Shown here in pieces: positions 7,143-14,856 of a stretch of DNA of 17,716 nt. The DNA is from Sulfurimonas sp. (GTDB lineage Bacteria > Campylobacterota > Campylobacteria > Campylobacterales > Sulfurimonadaceae), in assembly GCA_027063295.1 (NCBI GenBank), contig JAMORZ010000023.1:1-17716 (forward strand), in the 5' to 3' direction. Each line of letters starts with the position of its first letter. Within the stretch, counting starts at the first letter, position 1. The notes under the pieces were generated by a model. It saw only the letters and a program-made list of their open reading frames with translations, ran no database searches and was not told the DNA's origin. The position numbers and the translations under genes are program-made.

Positions 7143-9383
7143 GTGAAAGAAACTTTTTTTATTATATTTTTTTGTCTTTTTATCTATCTTAGTGGTGCTA
7201 CAATAATTGGTGAGAGTTCTCTTATGGGAAGCTATGGAGCTATATTTGCTTCGTATAATCATTTTTATTTTGGATACATTTCGTATATTTACTTATTACT
7301 TCTTTTGATTCCTCTTTATCTTTTTTACAAAGATACACATTTTGATTTTCGTAAATCTCAGATCACAATCGCTTCATTTTTACTTTTTTGTTCTGCACTT
7401 ATTTTTCAGGCTCTTTTAGTTTCAAATGAACTAAGAGGAAAGTTTGGAGCAGATTTTGTTGACTTTGTTGCACCGTATGTTGGACTTTTTGGAGTTTGGA
7501 TCTTTTGGTTTATGATCACAATGGTTTCAATAGTGATCTTTTTAGATAAAACAACTTCGGAGATTTTTGAAGATATATCTATGTTTTTCTCTTCTAAGTT
7601 CCCTAAACGTCAAAAAACTCAGGAGTTTCAACCAGCAACATCAATAGTTACTCAAAGTAGTTATGTTGAAGAAACGTACGATAAAGAAGATGATAAGATC
7701 ATACCTCTACAACAAGAGGTGCAACAAGAAGTATCTACTCAAGAGTCAACTCAGCCACAAGAGATTTGTAATCCACACTATGAAGTAGGTGATAAAACAG
7801 ATGATGAGGAACTTGAACAGCCAGCATATCAAAGAAATATGCAACAAGAAGAAACAAAAAAAACTATCTTGGATATAGCTTCTGAAGTAAAAGAACAAAA
7901 AAATGCAGTGATAGTAGATGAACTTGAGGAAAATACAAAACTTTTAGAGAGCATCGAGAAAGGGAAAGTGGAAAAACCAAAAAACTTTAAACTTCCAAAA
8001 ATAGACTTTTTACAAAAAGCTCCAAAAAGTTCAAAAGGGATCGATGAGAGTGAACTTGATGAAAAGATACACTACCTCATAGAGAAACTTGCACATTTCA
8101 AGATAGAGGGTGATGTTGTTCGTACCTATGCGGGACCTGTGGTTTCCACTTTTGAGTTTAAACCAGCTGCAAATGTTAAAGTAAGTAAGATCTTAAATCT
8201 TCAAGATGATCTTGCTATGGCACTCTCAGCAGAAACTATCCGTATTCAAGCTCCGATCCCTGGAAAAGATGTAGTGGGGATTGAGATACCAAATGAGAGT
8301 GTAGATACTATCTATCTTCGTGAGATTTTAGAAGATAAACTTTTTAGAGACTCCTCATCACCACTTACAATGGCTCTTGGAAAAGATATTGTAGGTAAAC
8401 CTTTTATCACTGATCTTAAAAAACTTCCACACCTTCTTATTGCAGGAACAACAGGGAGTGGTAAGAGTGTTGGTATAAACGCAATGATACTTTCACTGTT
8501 ATATAAAAACTCTCCAGATCAGCTGCGTTTACTTATGATAGATCCTAAAATGCTTGAGTTTTCAACTTACAATGACATTCCACATCTTCTTACTCCTGTA
8601 ATCACAAAACCAAAACAAGCGATCGCTGCACTCAACAATATGGTAGCAGAGATGGAACGTCGTTATGAACTTATGGCAGATAGTCGTACAAAAAATATAG
8701 AAAACTATAATGAAAAAGTAAAAAAAGAGGGTGGGGAGCATTTTCCATATATTGTAGTTATTATTGATGAATTGGCTGATTTGATGATGACAAGTGGCAA
8801 AGATGTAGAGATCAGTATCGCTCGTCTTGCTCAAAAATCACGTGCATGTGGTATCCACCTCATAGTAGCAACGCAGCGTCCATCTGTCGATGTAGTTACA
8901 GGGCTTATTAAAGCAAATCTTCCAAGTCGTATCTCATACAGAGTAGGGCAGAAGATAGACTCTAAAATTATTTTAGATCAGATGGGTGCAGAATCACTTC
9001 TTGGTCGTGGAGATATGCTCTTTACTCCTCCAGGTGCAACGGGACTTGTAAGACTTCATGCACCATGGGCAACTGAAGATGAGATAGAGACTATTGTAGA
9101 GTTTATAAAGGCACAACGTGAGCCAAACTATGATAAAAGTTTTCTTGTTGAAGAGAGTTCCCAATCAGGTAGTTCTGGAGGTTCAGATGAGTCTTATGAA
9201 GAGCTTGATGAACTATTTGAAGAGGCAAAAAATGTTGTACTCAATGATAAAAAAACATCTATCTCCTACTTGCAACGAAAACTTCAAATCGGTTATAATC
9301 GCTCAGCTCGTGTGATTGAACAATTAGAACGAGAAGGAGTTCTTTCTGCTCCAAATGCAAAAGGGATTAGAGAGATACTCTAA
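7143..9383 (+). CDS. ftsK: DNA translocase FtsK
   Basis: FtsK is the septum-anchored, ATP-driven double-stranded DNA pump that clears and aligns the chromosome terminus and activates Xer recombination at division. Of 746 residues, the N-terminal membrane domain has four hydrophobic segments (about 4-23, 44-62, 74-94, 112-135). A charged Gln/Glu-rich linker (140-290) follows, then the motor domain. Walker A is GTTGSGKS (435-442) and Walker B is VVIIDELAD, with Asp542 and Glu543. The C-terminal gamma winged helix (about 680-746, including YLQRKLQIGYNRSARVIEQL) reads the chromosome polarity signals and is complete. The linker is short compared with E. coli FtsK but normal for small FtsK/SpoIIIE proteins. 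The start is GTG at 7143, because an in-frame TGA lies just upstream and GAGG precedes it. Its stop overlaps the next ATG (TAATG). Confidence 0.97.
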   Translation: MKETFFIIFFCLFIYLSGATIIGESSLMGSYGAIFASYNHFYFGYISYIYLLLLLIPLYLFYKDTHFDFRKSQITIASFLLFCSALIFQALLVSNELRGKFGADFVDFVAPYVGLFGVWIFWFMITMVSIVIFLDKTTSEIFEDISMFFSSKFPKRQKTQEFQPATSIVTQSSYVEETYDKEDDKIIPLQQEVQQEVSTQESTQPQEICNPHYEVGDKTDDEELEQPAYQRNMQQEETKKTILDIASEVKEQKNAVIVDELEENTKLLESIEKGKVEKPKNFKLPKIDFLQKAPKSSKGIDESELDEKIHYLIEKLAHFKIEGDVVRTYAGPVVSTFEFKPAANVKVSKILNLQDDLAMALSAETIRIQAPIPGKDVVGIEIPNESVDTIYLREILEDKLFRDSSSPLTMALGKDIVGKPFITDLKKLPHLLIAGTTGSGKSVGINAMILSLLYKNSPDQLRLLMIDPKMLEFSTYNDIPHLLTPVITKPKQAIAALNNMVAEMERRYELMADSRTKNIENYNEKVKKEGGEHFPYIVVIIDELADLMMTSGKDVEISIARLAQKSRACGIHLIVATQRPSVDVVTGLIKANLPSRISYRVGQKIDSKIILDQMGAESLLGRGDMLFTPPGATGLVRLHAPWATEDEIETIVEFIKAQREPNYDKSFLVEESSQSGSSGGSDESYEELDELFEEAKNVVLNDKKTSISYLQRKLQIGYNRSARVIEQLEREGVLSAPNAKGIREIL

Positions 9384-9778
9384 TGCCAAAAGCTGATCTT
9401 CTTTTTGAGCCCCACAGAAACTCTTTTAGTGTTCAGGTTCGTAACCTAGAGTCTTTATCTGTTGATGAGATCAAACAGCTTCAAGAGTTTGTTTCTAAAC
9501 GCAAGGGGATTTTTGATTTTGGAAGTTACACATTTACTATCCAAAAACGTCTTAGTTTCCAAGAGTTTGAAAAAATCATAGCTTTGAGTTCAATAGATGC
9601 ACGATGTAGTTTTAAAGAGGTTCATCAAAAAACACAACCTAGAGTTGCATTTGGACAGTATAAGGGGATGCTCTATAAAGATCTTGATGATGCTTATCTT
9701 AGGTGGTTGTATGGGAACTATAAAGGTTATCAAAGAGATGAAGTAGAAAAAGAGATAAAACGCAGGGGATTGGTATGA
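9383..9778 (+). CDS. Small protein with DUF3820-like C-terminal domain
   Basis: This is a 131-residue soluble protein without signal peptide or membrane helix, so probably cytoplasmic. The C-terminal third (about 88-131) reads VAFGQYKGMLYKDLDDAYL and then WLYGNYKG. This fits the DUF3820 pattern, in which FGKYKG and a following YLxWL helix are conserved; I know of no established biochemical role for it. The first 85 residues are not recognised; they contain an alternating charged/aromatic pattern and SVDEIKQLQEFV. The ATG shares one base with the ftsK stop and the gene overlaps the next by 4 bases, so it is translated as a link between ftsK and the envelope gene set. The assignment to DUF3820 is by pattern only. 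Confidence 0.72.
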   Translation: MPKADLLFEPHRNSFSVQVRNLESLSVDEIKQLQEFVSKRKGIFDFGSYTFTIQKRLSFQEFEKIIALSSIDARCSFKEVHQKTQPRVAFGQYKGMLYKDLDDAYLRWLYGNYKGYQRDEVEKEIKRRGLV

Positions 9779-11079
9779 AAAAGATAAGATTTTTAATGTT
9801 TGTAATGGTTCTAATATCATCACTTTTTGCAAGTGAAGATCCAAAATGGCTTACTTGGACACAAGATAAAGATGCAAAGTATTTTTTAGGTGTGTCTACA
9901 TGGTATATTGTAGATGATGCACTTGTTGAGAGTGCTTCACATCAAGATGCACTCAATAATGGCTATGCTCAAGTATCTAGTTATTTTGGTTTAAATATCA
10001 AAAGTGAGCTTGATGTGCAGAGCCATAGTTCACAAGGAAAAGTTTCAAGAGATATTAAAGAGAAGATTCATACAAAAACAAATCAGTTGATTTTTGATTT
10101 AAAGCCATATAAAACATATAAAAAGCTTAGTGAAAATGGAAAATATTTTCAGTTATATGTTTTACTGCGTTTAGATCATGCAACTGAGTTGAAGATTAAA
10201 GAGCAGATGAAAAAAGATCAACAGGAGTTTAAACTTTTAAAACAAAAGATTCTTAAAGCAATTGATGAGAAAGATCTCTATAAAGCAAGAACTTTACTGG
10301 AGTTAGCCAAAGGAAAAAGGGCTGCGTTTATTGATGATACACTACTGCAAATAGAAAAAAGGTTGCAATCTCTTGAAAAAGGGAGTTTACAAGCAGATAT
10401 CTCCATCGAAAAAACAGTTTTTGCTCCAAATGAAGATATTTCATTTGAAGTAAACCTCAATAAAGATGGATATCTTTATGTTTTTTATGACAATACTTCA
10501 GAAGTTGAGATGCTTTTTCCAAATAAATATCAAAGACGAAATTTTTTAAAGAACAAAGAACCTGTTTATTTTCCAAATGATGATGTTGAAGTACATGCTG
10601 ATGCAGATGCAAAAGAATTAAGACTGTATGTCATTGCATCAAAAAACAGACTCTCTTTTCAAAAGTATAAAGAGGATGTTTTTAATGGGATGTTGATTTT
10701 TAGCTCTTTAGATGTTGTGAAAAATGTTGCATTAGAGTGTTTGTCTCAAGCACATTGTACACAAAAAAACATAGTTTTAAAAGTACAAAGCAATAGAAAA
10801 AACGATAAAAAGATTATTATTAAATCATCTGAGAAAATCAAACAAAAAGTCAAAAAGTATTTGAAATCGCAAGGTATAGTAAGCAAAAAAAGCAATAAAG
10901 TTGTCTCTTTAGCAATACAAGAACATAGAGCTTACTCCTCTTTATTGCAAAGTTATATAGTGGAATATGATGTAACACTCAAATATTTTAAAAATGCTAA
11001 ACTTATCAAAAAACAAAAGATCACATCAGTAGAGAATGAACTGTATGAAGATATTCTCACCCTTTTAGAAGAACTTTAA
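9775..11079 (+). CDS. Exported LPP20-like / DUF4384 protein
   Basis: This is a 434-residue protein with a signal peptide (hydrophobic 4-17, likely cleavage after SSLFA), hence periplasmic or outer-membrane facing. Residues about 20-135 resemble the LPP20/FlgP-type fold: DPKWL at the start, then DALNNGYAQVSSYFGLNI and KYFQLYVLLRLD, but without a lipobox cysteine. A charged helix (136-200) follows. Residues about 208-295 fit DUF4384, with the hallmark DGYLYVFYDN, MLFPN and RLYVIAS. The C-terminal part (300-434) is Lys-rich with alternating strands and is not recognised. It overlaps the upstream gene by 4 bases (ATGA) and the permease downstream by one base. Domain calls are from remembered patterns. 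The function is unknown; an envelope sensor or scaffold for the ABC transporter is only inference from context. Confidence 0.75.
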   Translation: MKKIRFLMFVMVLISSLFASEDPKWLTWTQDKDAKYFLGVSTWYIVDDALVESASHQDALNNGYAQVSSYFGLNIKSELDVQSHSSQGKVSRDIKEKIHTKTNQLIFDLKPYKTYKKLSENGKYFQLYVLLRLDHATELKIKEQMKKDQQEFKLLKQKILKAIDEKDLYKARTLLELAKGKRAAFIDDTLLQIEKRLQSLEKGSLQADISIEKTVFAPNEDISFEVNLNKDGYLYVFYDNTSEVEMLFPNKYQRRNFLKNKEPVYFPNDDVEVHADADAKELRLYVIASKNRLSFQKYKEDVFNGMLIFSSLDVVKNVALECLSQAHCTQKNIVLKVQSNRKNDKKIIIKSSEKIKQKVKKYLKSQGIVSKKSNKVVSLAIQEHRAYSSLLQSYIVEYDVTLKYFKNAKLIKKQKITSVENELYEDILTLLEEL

Positions 11080-12194
11080 TGAAAACTTATTTTGTTATTT
11101 TAAAGCTTTTTTATACATCATCACATTGGTTGTTAAAGCTTTCATTTTTCTTTTTACCCATTGCATTGTTTTTTGCAATGAGTTCTTTTTTGTTTATCGA
11201 TAATCTTTTAAAGAGTTATGAACAATATCTTATAGGATCGTATATTGGTTCTCAAGGAAGAATCTCTATTGAAAGTAAAGATGAAAATTTTTTACAAAAG
11301 TTAGAAAGTTTTTCTACTGAGAAAAAACTTCTTTTTTCTCCAAGAAAAGAGATAAAAGCAAATGTTGTTTTTCAATCCCCATCAAAAACAATTGTAAAGT
11401 ATGCAAAATTTATTATCTTAGATCAGAGATATCTTCAACAAAAGTTTCATAAACAAGGTGATAGTAACACCTTGTATATAAATCAAGTCTTTTTTAAAAG
11501 TTTTGGTGATTTGGATCTAAAAGATTTTACAATAATATATGTAGATAAACAACATCGTTGTGATATTTCACAATTAGTGAAGATAGATACAGGTTTTTTA
11601 GGGAATGATCCACTTGTTTTTATAACAAAAGATTTTGCTCAAAAACTTTTTACTCAAAAACAATCTCAAAAAATGGTTATAGAGTTTTTAGTAGAGGATA
11701 AAAAAAAGATATCTATGCTAAAACAGTATGCACAACAAAGTGCTGCAAAGCTTAAAGTACTTGAGTACAAAGTGCATGATATTCTGCAAGATACTAAAGT
11801 TACAAAAGATTTCTTTCAAACTGTTTCAATTATCGAAGTGGGTATTCTTGGTGTATTGGCATTAGTGTCTATAGGTATTGTTGTTGTAAGTATTTCTGTA
11901 TCTATTGAGTTTAAACGCAACTCTTTAAAGATTTTACACCTTCTTGGTATGAGTGTAAAAGATTTGAGTTTTACTTTGAGTACTACTATTGTGAGTATCT
12001 TTCTTTTAACATTTTGTTTAAGTTTAGGAATGCTTTTTGTCTATCAAGATATTTTTTTAAGATACTCTGGTTTTTCAACAAGCTTTTTTCAGCCAGTTGC
12101 TCTTGAAAATATTTTTATGATGGCTTTTTTAGCAGTTATTATATTTTTATTTGTCAAAGGTATGACCAAGTACCTTTTTAAAGGTGAATCATGA
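11079..12194 (+). CDS. ABC transporter permease, LolC/E-FtsX-like (type VII), first of two
   Basis: This inner-membrane permease has 371 residues. One N-terminal transmembrane helix (about 18-41) is followed by a periplasmic domain of about 205 residues and then three helices (about 250-276, 299-322, 343-362). That is the topology of the MacB/LolCDE/FtsX class, which moves substrates or force across the periplasm instead of through the membrane. The cytoplasmic segment between helices 2 and 3, FKRNSLKILHLLGMSVKDL, matches the family's coupling-helix position (E/K, then LGxS). The start codon shares a base with the preceding stop, and the gene overlaps the SUMF1 gene by 4 bases. It is clearly different in sequence from the second permease, so a heterodimer like LolC-LolE is expected. 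The substrate is unknown. FtsX proper is shorter and does not fit as well. Confidence 0.85.
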   Translation: MKTYFVILKLFYTSSHWLLKLSFFFLPIALFFAMSSFLFIDNLLKSYEQYLIGSYIGSQGRISIESKDENFLQKLESFSTEKKLLFSPRKEIKANVVFQSPSKTIVKYAKFIILDQRYLQQKFHKQGDSNTLYINQVFFKSFGDLDLKDFTIIYVDKQHRCDISQLVKIDTGFLGNDPLVFITKDFAQKLFTQKQSQKMVIEFLVEDKKKISMLKQYAQQSAAKLKVLEYKVHDILQDTKVTKDFFQTVSIIEVGILGVLALVSIGIVVVSISVSIEFKRNSLKILHLLGMSVKDLSFTLSTTIVSIFLLTFCLSLGMLFVYQDIFLRYSGFSTSFFQPVALENIFMMAFLAVIIFLFVKGMTKYLFKGES

Positions 12195-12922
12195 AGTATC
12201 TTCTGTTATGTTTATCAATATTGCTTTTTGGGCAGATGTCACGTATTGAGATCATACCACCTCAGGTTGCTCAGATCCCATCACTAAAAGAAAAAAAACT
12301 TCAAGGGTTTATATACCCTTATAAAACAATCTCTATTAAACCTTTTTACATAGGAAAGTATGAAGTAACAAAACAAGAGTATAACTTATATCTTCAACAG
12401 AAGCAAAGAAAGCTCAAAGAGTTTGATGAGAGTGAATTAAACGAACCAGTGGTTAATATTACTTTTGATGAAGCACAAGATGTATGTAGTTTTTATAAAG
12501 GGCGTTTGCCAAGTGAAGAGGAGTGGATAGTTGCAAGTAGTCTTAAACTGGCAAAAACGAAATGTTATGAAAATCTACAAGAGGGAAGTTTTCATCCATA
12601 TTCTATAACACCACAAGCGATCGAATGTATGAAAAATGAAGATGATGAATTGGAAGAGGATTTGGTAGGAACTGAACTTTTAGATGTTGTTGATAGTTAT
12701 GAAAATATCAATGGAACATTTGGTATGTATGGCAATGTATGGGAATATGTCAATACACAAATCCAACATTTTTCCCATCAGTATGTTGTCATTAAAGGTG
12801 GAAGTTATGCTGATCCTAAAGTTTTATTTGATAACAGAGTGGAAAATTTTATACAAAAGAGTGTTAGACGAGTAAATATTGGATTTCGATGCACATGGGA
12901 TAAAAAGGAGAGCAAAAAATGA
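12191..12922 (+). CDS. Exported SUMF1/FGE-sulfatase-fold protein, non-catalytic
   Basis: This is a 243-residue protein with an N-terminal signal sequence (hydrophobic 3-14), so probably periplasmic. The SUMF1 (formylglycine-generating enzyme) fold is marked in order by ISIKPFYIGKYEVTKQEY (47-64), EPVVNITFDEAQDVC (85-99), GRLPSEEEW (104-112), GMYGNVWEYVN (178-188), IKGGSYADP (201-209) and RRVNIGFRC (226-234). Active FGE carries a cysteine pair just after the GGS motif (CHxxYC type). Here that stretch is ADPKVLFDNRVENF with no cysteine, so formylglycine formation is unlikely and a binding or structural role is inferred. An acidic insert (about 149-170) replaces part of the central region. The gene sits between the two components of an ABC transporter, overlapping each neighbour by 4 bases, which argues that the protein works with the transporter. 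Confidence 0.87.
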   Translation: MKYLLLCLSILLFGQMSRIEIIPPQVAQIPSLKEKKLQGFIYPYKTISIKPFYIGKYEVTKQEYNLYLQQKQRKLKEFDESELNEPVVNITFDEAQDVCSFYKGRLPSEEEWIVASSLKLAKTKCYENLQEGSFHPYSITPQAIECMKNEDDELEEDLVGTELLDVVDSYENINGTFGMYGNVWEYVNTQIQHFSHQYVVIKGGSYADPKVLFDNRVENFIQKSVRRVNIGFRCTWDKKESKK

Positions 12923-13614
12923 TACAAGCAGATAATCTTGTAAAAAAGTATGGTACAGAAGTTGTCTTTGAAAATATCTCATTTGAAGCTTTACAGGGAA
13001 GTTTTACAATTATTCAGGGGAAAAGTGGTAGTGGTAAAACAACTTTGCTTAATATTCTTGCAACAATTGATGAAGTTGATGGTATTTTAAAGATAGATGG
13101 TGTTTCAATAGAGAAGCTCAATGAACATCAAAGAGCAAAATTTCGTGCTAAAAATATAGGGTTTATCTTTCAATCTTATGCACTTATACCAGAATTTAGT
13201 ATTATTGAAAACTGTACAATCCCCTTGATTATGGATGGTATGTCAAAACAAGATGCCATCATACAGGCAAAAAAGGTGATCACAAAGTTAATACCAGAAG
13301 CTGATGAACAGTTTTTTACAAAAAATCCAACACAATTAAGTGGTGGTCAGCAACAGCGTGTTTCTATTGCAAGAGCTTTGATCCATGATCCAAAGATAAT
13401 TATCGCAGATGAACCAACTGCAAATCTTGATGAAGTTGCTTCTAAAGAGGTAAAACAATGGCTCAAGGAACTTTCAAAAGAGAAGTGTATTATTGTTGTG
13501 ACACATGAAAAAGAGTACCAAAAATATGCTGATTTTCTTTATGAATTTGTTGATGATACAACAAAAAAAGCAAAATCAGTTTTAAAAGGTCCAGTATGTT
13601 TAAAAGATTTTTGA
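12919..13614 (+). CDS. ABC transporter ATP-binding protein, LolD/MacB-like
   Basis: This 231-residue cytoplasmic ATPase powers the adjacent permeases. All motifs are present: Walker A GKSGSGKT (34-41), Q-loop Gln85 in FQSYALIPEF, signature LSGGQQQR (140-147), Walker B IIIADE (160-165) with catalytic Glu165, D-loop NLDE (169-172) and H-loop His196 in VVTHE. The stretch FQSYALIPEFSIIENCTIPL closely follows the LolD/MacB pattern, in which LLPxFTALENV precedes a Leu- and Pro-containing turn. Length equals LolD, with no fused membrane domain as in MacB. It overlaps the SUMF1 gene by 4 bases and the second permease gene by 19 bases. Whether it replaces or duplicates the housekeeping LolD cannot be decided from this window. 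Confidence 0.95.
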   Translation: MIQADNLVKKYGTEVVFENISFEALQGSFTIIQGKSGSGKTTLLNILATIDEVDGILKIDGVSIEKLNEHQRAKFRAKNIGFIFQSYALIPEFSIIENCTIPLIMDGMSKQDAIIQAKKVITKLIPEADEQFFTKNPTQLSGGQQQRVSIARALIHDPKIIIADEPTANLDEVASKEVKQWLKELSKEKCIIVVTHEKEYQKYADFLYEFVDDTTKKAKSVLKGPVCLKDF

Positions 13615-14777
13615 TCGTTCATACACTTTTTAAAAACTCTTTTTTTCTTATGTTTTTTCTTTATTTTTTTACACTTGTTTTTTTTGCGACTGTATTATTG
13701 CTCAAAGATGCTTATAAAACATCCTTACAAAATGAATTTGCAACAAAACAACCACATATTAAAATACAATATATAAACAATCATATATCGTTGAACCCAA
13801 AAGAGATCCAAAAAGACAAAAAGAGCATCTCTAGTATATCTTCACAGATAAAAAGTGTCGCATCTTATGTTCAAGGCGAATCATTTGTTCACTCTCTTGG
13901 GTATAAGATTAGTGGTAATGCTCAATATAATGGTAATGTAAAGATTATTGGTTTAGATAGAGAAGTATTTGTATATGATTTTTTTAGTGCACAATTTATG
14001 AAACATCAACCTTTTGAGGTGGAGTATACTCCCATATCATTTGTGTATAAATGGAGAACACAAGAAAATATTGCCATTTTTAATGAAACACTTTTTCATT
14101 CATATTTTCCCATTATTGAATCGACAGAAAAGTTTGAATTTCGTAACGAGTATGGTACTTTTAGACTCAAACTCGCATCAGTATTTCATGATTATGATAA
14201 ATCAGCTATCCTTTATACTACTATCCCTTTTGCAAATCAACTGCTTCACAATACTAAAGATACAATAGATGGATATTATGTCAATACATACCACCTCTAT
14301 GAGATTGAAAATATTACAAGATTGTTAAAAGAGAAGTTACCTCATGATAGATTTTTAGTATCCTCATGGCTTGAAACAAGAGATAAACAGATGAAAATGT
14401 TTACCCTTTATGATACTTTATCGGTGATAATAGAGTGTGTGATAGTTTTTTTGAGTATTTTATTTATTTTATTACTTCTTTATAATGCAATCATAAAAAA
14501 GAGTTATCAGTTATCTGTTTTGCATACCTTAGGATTTATATTAAAAAAAGAGATTTTCTTATATTGTAGTTTTTTATTGTTTGTTACAACAATAATAGTA
14601 GCAATAAGTATCGTTGTATTTGGTCAAACTATTGTGTCGCTGTTTGCTCTGCCATTTACAAACATAATGTTATTTGAGAGTTTGATTGCTATCTTTTTTC
14701 TTGGTATTGTGTTTTTGATTGTAAGTTTTATTATGATATCTAATGCTTATAAAATCAAAGCAAAAAGTGTTTTTTAA
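13596..14777 (+). CDS. ABC transporter permease, LolC/E-like (type VII), second of two
   Basis: This is a 393-residue inner-membrane protein with one N-terminal helix (about 15-36), a periplasmic domain of about 235 residues, and three C-terminal helices (about 273-299, 321-344, 358-382). The segment SSWLETRDKQMKMFTLYDTL before helix 2 is where LolC/E carry their conserved Trp and the run into the membrane. Coupling-helix residues SYQLSVLHTLGFILKK correspond to the LolC K-x-x-I-A-I-L-x-T-L-G pattern. The ATG at 13596 lies inside the ATPase gene (19-bp overlap) and is preceded by AAAGG, so this start is well supported. It is the last gene before a 79-bp gap. The two permeases differ clearly, which suggests a heterodimer. 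Substrate unknown; lipoprotein release is a possibility by analogy only. Confidence 0.88.
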   Translation: MFKRFLIVHTLFKNSFFLMFFLYFFTLVFFATVLLLKDAYKTSLQNEFATKQPHIKIQYINNHISLNPKEIQKDKKSISSISSQIKSVASYVQGESFVHSLGYKISGNAQYNGNVKIIGLDREVFVYDFFSAQFMKHQPFEVEYTPISFVYKWRTQENIAIFNETLFHSYFPIIESTEKFEFRNEYGTFRLKLASVFHDYDKSAILYTTIPFANQLLHNTKDTIDGYYVNTYHLYEIENITRLLKEKLPHDRFLVSSWLETRDKQMKMFTLYDTLSVIIECVIVFLSILFILLLLYNAIIKKSYQLSVLHTLGFILKKEIFLYCSFLLFVTTIIVAISIVVFGQTIVSLFALPFTNIMLFESLIAIFFLGIVFLIVSFIMISNAYKIKAKSVF

Positions 14778-14856
14778 AAAATATTAGGAAAAAATAAGAT
14801 AAAACATATATGAATTTCGGCAAAATATGTAATTGATGTGATGGAGGATAGAAAAG
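14778..14856. other. Only sizeable gap in the 9383-17716 gene run
   Basis: The 79 bases are AT-rich. A self-complementary TTTTTTAAAAAA lies across the permease stop but leaves no loop, so it is a poor terminator. GGAGG (14843-14847) is a strong ribosome binding site for the next gene. A weak secondary promoter could lie here, but I see no convincing -10/-35 pair. Confidence 0.4.

Noticed and set aside
7743..8020. Gln/Glu/Lys-rich stretch in ftsK as a tandem repeat
   Set aside because: It is compositional bias of the FtsK linker with no regular repeat unit.
12191..12922. Sulfatase-maturing formylglycine-generating enzyme
   Set aside because: The active cysteine pair after the GGS motif is missing and no sulfatase gene is nearby.
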